A stretch of DNA of 64,000 bases from Vanessa cardui. Taxonomy: Eukaryota; Arthropoda; Insecta; Lepidoptera; Nymphalidae. The position numbers and the translations under genes are program-made. Numbering within the stretch: the stretch's first letter is position 1; every line of letters begins with the position of its first letter. The stretch is from the NCBI RefSeq assembly GCF_905220365.1, contig NC_061135.1, forward strand, positions 10,569,501 through 10,633,500. Direction: 5' to 3'. The notes beneath the pieces are model-generated. The model was not told where the DNA came from. It did not search any database and saw only the letters and a program-made list of their open reading frames with translations. Of this stretch, positions 46,101 through 58,330 are shown in pieces.

Positions 46101-49100
46101 CTAAAACATATTATTTATTCTATAATTAAAAAATATTCTGATATAGACTTTATTTAGAACTATCTAGTGCTCAAATAATATAAAAATTGGACAAGTAGTT
46201 ATTGTTATTATTGATAATCATTTCTTATATAATAGAATTTTATAAAATAAACCTAATATCCTTCATATATTAGATTTATTATTTTTTTTGTTTTGTGAAT
46301 ATATATTCTCATTTTCATCTAAAAAGTCTGCTTGCAGCTTTTCTGGTTATTGTAATGGTTCTCTCAGATATACTAACTGTCATATCTGACATTATCATTA
46401 TGTTTTCTTTATTAGTACAAATTATATTTATTTTTAGTTTTAATATGTGGGGAATATACTTTTTTTAGTAACATATTTCATATAATATCTAAAAAATATT
46501 ATGTGCATATTCCCTTCTGTGTAGTAATATAGTTATTTATATTTATTGATGCTGCTACACTACATGTATAAATTGTTTAATACATTATTGAGCATTAACT
46601 GTAAATATTTACCAGTATAGTTGTTGTATAACTATTTGTTTGGATCAACTTTTCGGGGTGAGATATATTAGTTTAAGAAAATCATTGTTCATTAATATAA
46701 GAACATGACGATGTTTGATTAAATTCGTAAATAAAAAGTTCAATAATGTCTTATAACATTTTATAAACGCAGTTTAGCAGCACCATATAGAATATAAAAA
46801 TACAGCCATACGCGATTTCGCCCTATAAATTCATATAAATTATTAAAAAATAAATACTGACATTATTCTTGAAAGAAAAGAGATTAGTATATAGCTTGAG
46901 TAAAGAGTTGATTAATCGAATAATATAAAATTTAGAGGCGATCGCGCTATGTTGTTGTAGAGACGGCTAACAGGGGCACCTCTGCTTATGATACAGCTCT
47001 CTACAACGCGGCGACCATGTATGTGGCGCAGCAGAACAAGACGGGCGGAGGCGGGTGAGTTGAACTTTGTTATTATTTCTGTTTAGCTTCTATCTCACAA
47101 CAATCAACATGGTTATTATGAACTTTTTATAAAATAGTATTTATAGTAAAGTAGTATTCAAAATTGGTATAAAGTATTTATTTATGTATTTACCCGACTA
47201 TGGAGTACCATGGAGTAACATTTATCTGCTAAAGATAGAAATATAATACAATATATTTCCTTGGGTTCTATAAATGCACGACTATAAGCCACTCCAGTGT
47301 TGATCATAGGTTGCCATAGCTTATGTTTGATTAGACACGAACCTTTTGAAGCATTGTTTATTCCTTATTTTATTTGTTAGGTTTTGATTTAATACAGCGG
47401 CATACCCATTACGGCTATTAATATCTTCCTTATTTTTTTTTAAATCTGAAGCTAAAATGTATGCATTCAAGATAATACACGACAGTGCAGCTATAACTAA
47501 GTTGATCAAATCGATACTTTTTAATAAATGCCTCCATACTCGGGTACACTTGCACACATAAACCGAACCGGGTGAAACGGTTGATAAAATGACGTAACGT
47601 AGCGGCGGTGGTCGCAGCGGCTGGAAGAACTACAACAAGAGTGGCGTCGGCGCTGGACTCGGGCGGAGACCCAAGCCTCCTCCCAAGGCGCAGCAGCTGC
47701 ACTACTGCGACGTGTGCCGCATCTCGTGCGCCGGCCCGCAGACCTACAAGGAGCACCTGGAGGGACAGAAGCACAAAAAGAAGGAGGCGGCTGTGAAGTT
47801 GGCGGCGGCGGGCGGCGGCGGCGGCGGCGCGCGCGCGTGCGGCGCCTCGGCGCTGCGCTGCGAGCTGTGTGACGTCACGTGCACGGGGGCCGACGCCTAC
47901 GCGGCGCACGTGCGAGGCATCAAGCACCAGAAGGTCGTCAAACTGCACACCATGCTGGGGAAACCCATCCCCTCCACCGAGCCCGTCAAGCTTCAGCCCG
48001 GTTAGTGGATCGCATTGCGAGTTAGCCGACTTTCCTTCGATGTCATAATGTACTATAAATTAAAAACCGTCTATTCTGTCGTTCTATGAATAATATAAAT
48101 CATCAATTTTAAACAGGATAAATAATATTCTGTTTATAATTGAATTATTTCCTCTTCAAAATTTCAATTAAATTAGTATATTTGATGTATAAACTCATAC
48201 CGGATATGATCTCCAAATAAGAAATGTTTGTTTACAAATGGAGAACATATTTGCGATGTGCCACTGAGCTGACTCCCCTGAACGCCACAGTATCATATCT
48301 GTATTGCGCGGTCGGCAGTTGTGATTTGCTAAGTCAAATTTTCTCATCGGATCAATTTAAAAACACTCGGTACAGATATGGAGTGTGTGTTGTGTGGGCC
48401 TTTTTTATGCATCGGTACATTTATTTTCGTTACTGCATCTCAAGCACATCACTTACAAAATATCAAGTTTCAAAAGTGTAATGTACTGATAAGCTTAATG
48501 TGCATATTCAAATAAAAACTAATTGTTTCAAATATATAAGGTGTGTATCTTACACCTGACAATGACGTTGAACCAGAACTTCAAAAATACGTCATTATCA
48601 AGGAAGAAAATAATATCTCGTAGAAAAGGCCCAAAAGTCGATAAACGAACGTGTCAATTTAAAACCTCAGAGAAAATTTGACTTTTCCAAATCCACTAGC
48701 CAAAAAGACCGTCGCCGGAGCGCCAAAGATCGCTTTCGTGGCGTCCGGGGGCCTCAGCACCGTGGGCTGCAGCGCCGACTGCCCGCCAGGCGACAAGGAG
48801 GATGAGCGGGAAGACGACGCCGACGCAGAGCCCGAGGTGCAACCCGTGGGGCAAGACTACATTGAAGAGATCCGCGGGGACGACGGCAAGGCGCTCAGCT
48901 TCAACTGTAAACTTTGTGATTGCAAGTTCAACGACCCCAACGCCAAAGAGATGCATATGAAGGGTCGCCGTCATCGACTTCAGTACAAGAAGAAAGTGAG
49001 TGACTAATGACTTAAGATTAACATAGTATATAGAGTAAAGTCTCTATGTAGATTATGACCTGCAAAGAATATACCTGATCGTTTTTACATTTATTCTTAT

Positions 49101-52100
49101 TATATATGTTCTATCTGTGGACTGACAACAATTACCAACATTGTTCATTGTGAGATAAATTATGTAAATTAAAGTCTGTAAGCAAATAACACTGAATAAA
49201 ACATTTATTACTTAGAGTGAATGTGAATTGAATGAATAACCAATATTAGTTTGGTCTTTATCATAGGAATATCCAATGATTACTTAGTAAAAGGTTTGAG
49301 ATCTTCGTAGAGCCTGATAGCTTAAAGCTGTCAAGAGTTCCGAAGTTCAGATGATTACAAATTTAAATGAGGATTGTTGATATTTCATCTTTTATGTAAA
49401 TATGTTGTACACACAAAATTAAAATTTATTTGGTATTGTATACAGGTTCAGCCAGACCTTGAAGTTAAAGTTAAGCCGTCCATGCACCAACGCAAACTAG
49501 CTGAGGCCAAAGCTCAAAGAATGCTCGTACGTGACGAGCTGTGGGCGCGACGGCGAATGCACGATGTTAGTACTGCAATCTGTCTATGCTTCTTAATTAT
49601 AATATGGTTTCACGGCTTAACAAATCGAAGGGAAAATAAATTATTAAAAAATCTATTATTATATATTTAACTCGTGTAGAGTCTGTAAAATCATTTTAAG
49701 ATTTTATCCGTAAATACCGACAGGGAGTTGAAGAAGACGACCGTGTGTACTGGGAGGGTGCCGACTGGTGGCGCGGACCGCATCACCATCATCATCACGT
49801 AGGTTCAATATTAATATTTAAATATATTGTCTTGCGATAACACAAAACAAACATGAATACAATTATATGTATGCTCAGGCTATGGGTATGGGGTACGGGC
49901 CTGTCGGCCGCCGGCCCGAGACTTCGGACGACCGACACGTGCTGGCCAAGCATGCTGATATATACCCACCTGAGCAGCAGCTGCAGGACATACAGCGCGC
50001 TGTTTCCCATACGGAGAAGGCTCTCAAATCGCTCTCCGACGCACTCGCCGATCAGGGCAAGCTCAAGGTGAGACGTCTATTGCCATCTTTTCAATGTTTG
50101 AAATATTTACAGAACAAAAACTATAACGGTGACTTTTCTTCAGGGACAACCTGCAAAGGTCGCGGCTAAAGCGGATGACAAAAAAGAAGAAAAACCCGAA
50201 GGCAAGGAGGACGGTCGCGATAACCAGCTGTGAGTAGTTCTCGTCTACTAATCTCGTGCCAATGCGTATCACACGTTATAACATGTGTTTTGGCGCAGGT
50301 TCTCGTTCGTGGGCGAAGGTGAGGCGGCGCCGAGCGGGTCTCCAGCAACCCCGGGGCCGGGCACGGCGGGTGCGCGCGCACTGAAGGGCGTCATGCGCGT
50401 GGGGCTGTTGGCCAAGGGGCTCCTGCTGCGCGGAGACCGAGACGTGCGCCTCGTCGTGCTGTGCCACGACCGCCCCACCGTCACACTACTCAAACGCGTC
50501 GCGGCTGACTTGCCGCACCATCTCTCCAGAGTCAAGGTATGATATGATATTTTAAGAAGATTAACAATATTTGTGATATTTTGGACAAACAACTTTGCAA
50601 GTATATTAAGGAACATAAATATGTGGTAAAATATTCATAATATGATTATGGAAATTAAAAAATGTGAAATATGTAAGCTTTATAATTCTTCACAATGCCC
50701 GTGCACATATCATTGGTACAGGACTATTCAAAACAAATTCTACTTATCGGTACTTTTAAAATATTTTTATATCCTTCCAGGGTACGGGCGAGGAGCCTAA
50801 GTACAAAGTGGAGCTCCTACCGGCAGAAGGTGCGGTGTCCGTATCAGACGGCTCTGTAAACGTGCTTGTGAGCCTCACGTCCGCCATCATGCGCGAGCCC
50901 GCAGGTTAGTGAGCAACGTGTACCTGCCTCCACACGATGAGCGACAACTGGTTCGCTCGCGATCGACGCGGGACGGTTTCGTTATGTTCGGGCTAACACA
51001 GTCACTCTGAACGTGCCGGCTTATAAATAGATGAGTTGTTAAAATGATTCGGAAGATTTGAATGACAATCTATGTACATTCGATGCAAAATAAAATTATC
51101 AATTATTTTAGCTTCATAAAATTGCTTTTTGTAGTAAATCTTTAATTACATTAGTTTTGCTTCAAATCAAGCAATAACATTTTAACTTTTAATTATTGCA
51201 CAGCACTTATTACACTACCTTTCAATTTGCTTTGGATATACAGACCCTTTTCCAATCTTACTAGTAATAAAAACTCATCTAAAATACACCCGAACACTTC
51301 GAAACATGTAATAAAATTTGTCAATTTAATATATAACACCCAACAATTTATAATTTTATGAAACCGGTTGTCGAAGTCGTATCCACATCCTTTCCCCAAA
51401 CTCTCAGAACAAACTATCTATTATAAGAAATGTAATTTATGTTTTATATCTTCACTTTATATATATTCTAATAATATTTATCGTCTAATATAAAGATAAT
51501 TTGTTCAAAGTTACCGCCCGGCTTTGCCGGGCACTGTGTCGAATGCTTATTTTTAGGTGTGAGTAGGGTAAGCAGCGAGAAGAAAAGGATTTTTGATCAT
51601 CTCCCTATATATCACGTGCGTCGACCTCCGCAGTGGTATATTATATCTACTGAAACGGAGTAAACGATCTCGTCCCTGTCGGCTCCATATATATACTATC
51701 TCTCTGGCTCCTATACTTATCTACTAAAAACTTCCGTATTTACTGGAGTCCGTCTCGTTCGATTCGACGCAATCAGCGGAAGCGCATGCGGCGGATGGTT
51801 GCGGGCCGACAGGGACTCGTTTGTCCCGTTTTCGTCGATGCCTTGATGGTCAAACACCCTTTGTATTGTTGTCGCTAGAGGGTGGCGACATAAAGCGAGA
51901 CGACAAGGACGTGCTCCCGCGGCAGAAGTGTTTGGACGCGTTGGCCGCCCTTCGGCACGCCAAGTGGTTCCAGGTACATTCGCCCACATTACAACGTGTG
52001 CGCACTCCCCTGCTGCTGACGACTAAGTCAACTCGATTCATGAATTACTTGCAGATCTTTGTCATTTTTGTTCATTCTTATAATTTTCTGAATAATCATT

Positions 52101-55069
52101 TTTCTAAGAGGGTGAGGGGCAGCATTTTTAATTTAAATTATGGATAGCTAGATGATGTTGCTTTAGATGCTGCTCCTAGAATTATTTGGAAATTTTAATT
52201 CATATTTTACAAGAAAAAAAAAGAATTAACAAAATTATTTTTACAATTTTTGACCGCTTCACGTATAAACTGACTACAATGAACTAATTAGACAAAGGGA
52301 GTGCGCACGTATTTTTTAGTCACATGTTTATTTTTGTTTTATCATTCAGAGTAGCCTTTATTTTAGTTGAAAAAACTTGCTATAACTATTCCGCTCCCTT
52401 GAACATGTGGCTACAAGTGCTCGTCGTAGGAGCGAAGCTGCGTTTCCTAGCACTCTGATAGCCGATGGGGTCGGGGGCGTAGCTAGGATTATAATAATCA
52501 TCGGTCATACGATAGGTTTTATTTAAATCGCATTATATTTTGGAATGAACGAGATCTTAATAAATAATGTCAGGTGGAATCGGTTAGACTCGAAAATCAT
52601 TAACTTAAAACATCTAACATAGTGATAGAATTCGATTATTATTAGATTCGAATCCAACGAGCGTCTACTCGATTCATATAACACCTGACATTGTGAGGAC
52701 TGCCTAGCTACGCCGAGGGCAAGTAAGGGAAACGCAGTTGGTCCTCACGTTGTAATAAGCGGGTCGCGGCCCGCGGTGTGAGTGAGAACTGAGAGCGTGT
52801 GTGGCGCGTGTGCGTGGTGAGCGATCCGCTGACGAGTGTGCTGACATACAGGCTAGGGCGGCCAGTCTGCAGTCCTGTGTCATCATCATCCGCATCATGC
52901 GCGACCTCTGCCGGCGGATACCTAACTGGACGCCTCTCAATCCATACGTGAGTACAAAACATTCAATTGTCTATTAAGCAGCGTTCGTCCGTATCGAAAT
53001 TTATTAAACTTAAATTAACATTAAAAATTTTATTCGAGAAATGTTGCCTTTAACATCAACGATCGATATAAATGAAATAAATATGCAACTCGTGTAGACC
53101 GCAATAAAGCTTGAGTCGTGTGTGCAGGCGATGGAATTGCTGGTGTCAGGTGTGATGCAGTCCGCGGGAGGCGCGCTGTCGCCGGGCGAGGCGCTGCGTC
53201 GCGTCATGGAGGCGGTGGCGGGCGGCCTGCTGCTGGACCACGGGCCTGGTCTGCGCGACCCCTGCGAAAAGGACCTCGTAGTAAGTATACTGCACTATAT
53301 ATGTACATAATCTAAAAACAGTACAAATGTATTTGCGCATTTTGACAATTAGTGATTGTTGTTAAAATAAATATACATTAATTATTGGATGCCTTGCTTT
53401 GGTTGACAATGACTACAAAAGTAACATAAATATAAAGTAGGTTTAAATATTTTTTAATCCACAGCTGATACAACGCCGTATAAAGGCTATATGTTGGTTT
53501 CTACCATTAAGGCTATCACTTTTCTGGTGAACTGATGCCAAATAATCTCAAAAATGAGTGACATTAAAAGTGAAAATCAAATTCGAATATTGGACATAAA
53601 ATTGAATAGCAAAGTGCATTTAATTGCTATCATACAATGTACATTACAGGATGCGCTCGGCAACTTACCGCCGCAGAAACGTGAAGACTTAACGGCATCG
53701 GCGCAACAGTTTCTGAGACAAATTGCATTTAGACAGATACACAAGGTATTGTAGTAAATATTGTTGTGTGCTGCTTATTTGTGAACTATTAGTAGTACAC
53801 AAATAAGCAGAGCTATTAGTCTTATTTGTAATCAGAGAAATATTTCTATTTCTTATGCAATTGGAATATTGATCATATTATGATTATTATTATTTTTCAA
53901 TATTTTTATGTGCGCCATAAATATTTTAAGTTATATTAATTACTAAATCCATTTCATGGAAACTAAATAGATTGAATTTTAAATTTATTAATCAAATAAA
54001 TTGGTTGTTGAAAAAATCATTACATATATTTTTTACATAACTGTAATTAATATGATTGTAGTACATAGATTTTCCATTTGAATAACATAATAAAATATAA
54101 AGAGGTTTAAGGAAAATATCTTGCATCTTGATATCATCCGCATAATTTATTAAATTACAAAAAAAAAAAATTAATAAATTACAATATTCTATTGTCTGAA
54201 AAAGTACTTGAAGATATTCATTTTCCTAATTGAAAGCCATTAAAAAAAATATTTCAAGATAAACATACATTCATGCCATTCAATTAAATTAAATTAATTA
54301 CTATAAAATTTAATTGATACTATTCAACTAGCAGTTTATACTAAACTGAAAGTTTTTGCATCAATAACGTTATACCATGTAGGTTCGTGTTTTATGACAA
54401 GTGCTATATAGCTTACGACTTTTAATTTTAATTTAATTAAACAATAGGCTGGTTTTATGATTCAAAGGCCGAATATTTATGTGTATTTCTATATGAAATT
54501 TAATTTTTGTCAACTTGCATAATTTATCTTTACTACCGAAAGTACCTATTGTGAGCAAATACAAAAACCTTTTTTTTAGTTAAACACGTCATTGTCATGT
54601 AAATCTGATAAGACTTATTATTGTTATATTAAAAGTAAAAAAAAAATTATACTTTACCGCAGGTTTTGGATATGGAGCCGCTACCAAAGGTGAAACACGC
54701 GGCGGGCAACTGGAAATTCCCGCGTAAGCGCAGGCGCTCCAACACTGACCAGGACCCCGACACGCCCAATGGTTGGCACTTACATTTGTTTAAATATATT
54801 CATAACAATGCAAAATAAATAATATTATTTATTTCATACTACCTAGTTCATAAAATTCATCAACTGACGATCCACTGGATACTTGGGGCACGCCCTCCAA
54901 AAATACCATCTTTTCTTTTACATATTATTGCTTCCTCAGTTTCATTCGTCTTTAATTCATTCTGCTTCTATATAATAGGAACACTTGTTAGAATCTAAAT
55001 AATAAAATCAATATTTATTTATTTTCAGGTGATAACAAAGTAGTGAAGAAGGAGGATAATTCTGAATAA
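43170..55069 (+). CDS. ZFR: ZFR / Zn72D zinc-finger RNA-binding protein
   Basis: Nineteen coding exons: 43170-43222, 43409-43548, 44346-44518, 44973-45087, ~46960-47054, 47603-48000, 48700-48995, 49446-49565, 49724-49798, 49879-50067, 50144-50229, 50299-50536, 50781-50904, 51879-51973, 52852-52947, 53128-53280, 53650-53745, 54663-54771 and 55029-55069. About 896 aa. Residues 1-190 are Ala/Tyr/Gln-rich with the conserved NRGTSAYDTALYNAAT block. Three widely spaced C2H2 fingers of the dsRNA-binding type follow: C227/C230/H243/H249, C278/C281/H294/H300 and C394/C397/H410/H416. The DZF domain (about 505-850) starts at DDRHVLAKHADIYPP. A basic FPRKRRRS segment near the end may be a nuclear signal. 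In flies Zn72D acts in splicing and RNA editing. The start is ATGATG; the second Met is equally possible. Exons are GC-rich and introns AT-rich. Exon 5's left border may be off by one base. Confidence 0.94.
52476..52722. mobile_element. candidate hAT-like MITE in ZFR intron 14
   Basis: GGGGGCGTAGCTAGGATT near 52,477 and the inverted GCCTAGCTACGCC near 52,702 share a GGCGTAGCTAGG end, a motif I know from hAT-type termini. No clear target duplication was found by eye. Confidence 0.4.
54385..54550 (+). repeat. fragment of the 40.65-kb TIR element
   Basis: GTGTTTTATGACA, ACGACTTTTAATTTTAA, GTTTTATGATTCAAA, GTCAACTTGCATAATTTAT and ACTACCGAAAGTACC follow the same order as 41,075-41,235. It lies in ZFR intron 17. 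Confidence 0.55.
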
Positions 55070-55985
55070 TTCTGTAAAACAAAAATCAAACATTTGAGGC
55101 AAAATCAACTTGACAATGCGTAGAGGGTTCTAATTTAAAATAAACGTTCAGGTGTCTGATAAACATTTATTGAAATGAAAGTTATTTTCGATATGAAAAT
55201 ATACAAAACTGTATATTTGTATCAATTTTAAGTGAGATTACAATGCAATAATAAGTTGAGCACTCGCAATAGCGACCATCGACACGCGTTCCTCCGGTGG
55301 AGGTATATTTTGTGTACGCACTATATTTAACATGCATATTTGTGTCACATGCGCTATAAAATTATTATTTTTGTGACATTAATCGATCTGTCCAAAACTA
55401 CAGTAATTATAGTCCAGAGCTAATTGAAGTAGTATTTTAAAAAATAGCTAGAGTTAGAGTATAATCTATATATTGTAATTAGTCGTAATGTATTTTAAGC
55501 TGATTGACAGGGAAAGGCGCGAAGCGTTGCTTTGGCGAAAGACGGAGCTGGACCGGTTGGATAAGATTTTTTAATATTTTTAGAGTCACAGTATTTGACT
55601 TTAGAATGTGTAGTTCCTCTTAGGCGGCCGAGGAAAAGCGTCGCATATTATTTTTTAATTATTGATTAACTCTTTGACTGTATTAAAATGTAGTCTTTAT
55701 TACCTCTAGATGTGTATAGTTATTTCGTCAGTATCTTCGTTTGTGATTGGTTAATCATACCTTGCGATTATTATTTTTTTCCTTTTCGCGTTAATTCAAA
55801 ATTAACCTTTGGTGTGATGTATATTGTTTTATTAGTTTTTTAGGTTCAAAAATTAGGACAACCTTTAGATATAAATAATATAGAAAATGTAAGATTTGTC
55901 TTCTTTTCCGACTAAGGAAAACCATTTTTGTATTTATAATATGAAACCACTTTTGAATATTAATGTCAATAAACAATAAAATTTA
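55070..55985 (+). other. ZFR 3' untranslated region
   Basis: This runs from the stop codon to two overlapping polyadenylation signals (AATAAA at 55,968 and 55,975). An earlier AATAAA near 55,139 could give a short form. A TIR element begins only about 25 bases after the distal signals. The small coding-like frame at 55,488 is listed separately. Confidence 0.6.
55488..55574 (+). other. 28-codon coding-like frame in the ZFR 3' UTR
   Basis: ATG...TAA encodes 28 residues rich in charged helix formers (LIDRERREALLWRKTEL, then DRLDKIF). GC content is well above the flanks. A good acceptor-like site (TTGACAG) lies inside it at about 55,510. About 50 bases further on, TCCTCTTAG is followed by GCGGCCGAGGAAAAGCGTCGC, again coding-like. 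It could be an alternative last exon, a downstream small ORF or chance. Confidence 0.3.
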
Positions 55986-56006
55986 ATGAGTCTTTTCTTT
56001 GCCACA

Positions 56007-56348
56007 TATAGTACGACACAACTTAGATGTCACATCGGCAAAATTCGTAAAACCGATCACATCCGAATTGAGTACGCTATCCCAAATTATCGGTATTTAT
56101 TTCTCATGCGAATATGATCTTTGCACAAACGTAATAACTTGTAATATCATATGACCTAATATATTCGTCAATTTGACGCCACGATATACATGCACTTGTT
56201 TTCTGTGACGCGTGAATCTATAGCGACGAATAGCGCCGAATGGCGCGATAAGGAGCTATTTCTATTGGTTGTGTAAATCGGCAGTAATCGGTTTTAATTT
56301 CATTCCATTGCATTTTCCGAAGCTACATCTAATTTGTGTCCTACTATA
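56007..56348. mobile_element. TIR element (TATAGTACGACACAA family), copy 2
   Basis: This is an uninterrupted 342-bp copy of the element at 19,430-19,910. The ends are TATAGTACGACACAACTTAG and the inverted AATTTGTGTCCTACTATA (one mismatch to copy 1). It lies right after the ZFR polyadenylation signals. Confidence 0.88.
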
Positions 56349-58020
56349 CTTAGATACGTTTATTTGTAAAGTTTATTTATTTATATATTTAGTTCAGAAA
56401 GTTATAAAGGACCTCTTTGGACATCGATGGTCGTATGTAATTATGTAAATTCTACAAGGCACACAAATATTAAACTACTACTAAAGGTTCTACATTTTTT
56501 TTCATAAATTGTAGATCGTTTGTTTATTGAATAAAATACTATTTCAGAACAAATTAATATGCATTAAAAAGTAAAAAAAAATATATTATTCTACAACCCA
56601 GTAATCAACTTCCTATTTCTACTCATTAATATATTTACCCACTCTAACTCTACACACACTGCTGGATAACAACGATCAAAATATTATTTAGAGGGTTCTT
56701 TGCAGACGCCGACATTTTCATGTTGAAAAGTCATAGTTTTTCCAATATTTTCCATAGTATTTAAAGTAGTATTTAAACCTCTGACGAGGTTTAAAAAAAT
56801 AGACCGTATTTCTAAATTTAGAAAAAACAGTAAGAGCTGGAATTTTTATATACAGCGAGTGGATGATAGTCACGGATAGTACGCCTAAAACTGCTAAAAT
56901 TTATTTTGTATTTATACAATTTTGAAGTTTCATTTTTTAACATTATTTTTTATGAAAGTTACAGCTTAACTATTTCAAAAGTTTATTTTAACTATTGTCG
57001 GTTTTTTATTTACTGATAATATAAATTGTGCCTTTTTATCTAGACATGCGGTAGTGTGTCAAAGCCAAGTACTAGGCATAAATAATACATGTATGTATAG
57101 TAGTACTCTTAACAGTACTGACGAGCAGAACCGTATGTAATATTACATAGACCATTTGGAGCTACTTTTGACCCAATCAACTCAAAAACTATTTGACATA
57201 AACATGTCAAATTTGGCTCATATATTGAGACGAGACGGCGAGATACATATATGCTCCAAATTTCGTACACATATCTTAAACGGTTATTTCGATTTTAATG
57301 TCAAAAAATCGTCATTTTTATCACTGGCTGACCTATAGATCAAAACTATTACCCACTTCCAGGTGACCTAGAAAGCTCAAATTTGATGTCCATGTAGGTA
57401 ATTAGGCGAAAACAAAGAAAAAAATCTGAAACTGGAAAATTTTTATCATTTAAAAAAATATAATGTATATTTTATTGGTTATATTAGGATCACTTATTAC
57501 TTACACGTATTTATTACGTTATTAATAATTCATAACTGGGATTTACTATTGATTACCATTTACCAGGCTCTAATAATTAATAGACATTTGATTGTTTTAA
57601 TGTTTGGAAGATGTTAATGTATGTCGCTATTTATCGGCAATTGCGTATATAAGGACTAGCCAAGTCAGACCTTAGGCTACAATGTATTGTCCTAAGTTAT
57701 GGAAATAAAGAATGTTTTATGTAGTTATAAATAAATTTGGGACTGGCCATAGAACTTGGCACCCATTTAGATCTCACTCCATTTGACGTTGAAGTCAACA
57801 ACCGAGGCTTATATCATAATATTGTACTTGGCTCCTATTTAACATTTATGTTTTTGATGGAATTATCCTTTTTATGCCCTAGATCATCTGATGCTAAGTT
57901 ACTATCACAGTCTATTGGCTGGTTTCACAGTACGGTTTCGCAAAAAAAAAAAAAAGAGTGACTTCGTAGTTGAATTATGGAATAAAGTATGCTGAGCAGG
58001 ACGATGACGATGCCAGATGA
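56349..58020. other. non-coding; possible solo LTR
   Basis: AT-rich. Near 57,640-57,715 the order GCGTATATAAGG, TCAGACCTTAGGC, AATAAAGAATG looks like the TATA box, start and polyadenylation signal of an LTR, but no clear TG...CA borders or flanking duplication were found. A 74-codon frame at 57,737 is not recognised. Confidence 0.35.
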
Positions 58021-58021
58021 A

Positions 58022-58330
58022 CAGAGATGGCCCAGTGTTTAGAACGCGTACATCTTAACCGATGATTGCGGGTTCGAACTCAGGCAAGCACCACTGAATG
58101 TTTATGTGCTTAATTTGTCTTTTTAAATCATCTCGTGCTCAGCGGTGAAGGAAAACATTGTGAGGAAACCTGCATGTGTCTAATTTCATAGATATTCTGC
58201 CACATGTGTATTCCGCCAACCCGTATTGGAATAGCGCGGTGGAATATGTTCCGAACCTTTCTTCTCAAAAGGGAGAGGAGGCCTCAGAACAGCAGTGGGA
58301 AATTTACAGCTCTCTTGTTGTTGTTGTTGA
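58022..58330 (+). mobile_element. Metulj-type tRNA-derived SINE
   Basis: It runs from GAGATGGCCCAGTG through TAGAACGCGTACATCTTAAC, GCGGGTTCGAACTCAGGCAA (B-box), CATCTCGTGCTCAGCGG and GGAAACCTGCATGTGTC to CAGTGGGAAATTTACAG and a short TTGTTG tail. It is nearly full length with no internal duplication. The peptide frame at 58,176-58,397 is only a translation of this SINE. Confidence 0.92.

Noticed and set aside
47430..47948. Minus-strand frame of 172 codons rich in Ala and Arg
   Set aside because: It is the antisense of the GC-rich ZFR exon that encodes two zinc fingers; the sense frame has clear motifs and splice sites.
50269..50616. Minus-strand frame of 115 codons
   Set aside because: Antisense shadow of the ZFR exon at 50,299-50,536.
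52704..52962. Minus-strand frames of 78 and 84 codons
   Set aside because: Antisense of a ZFR exon and its upstream intron.
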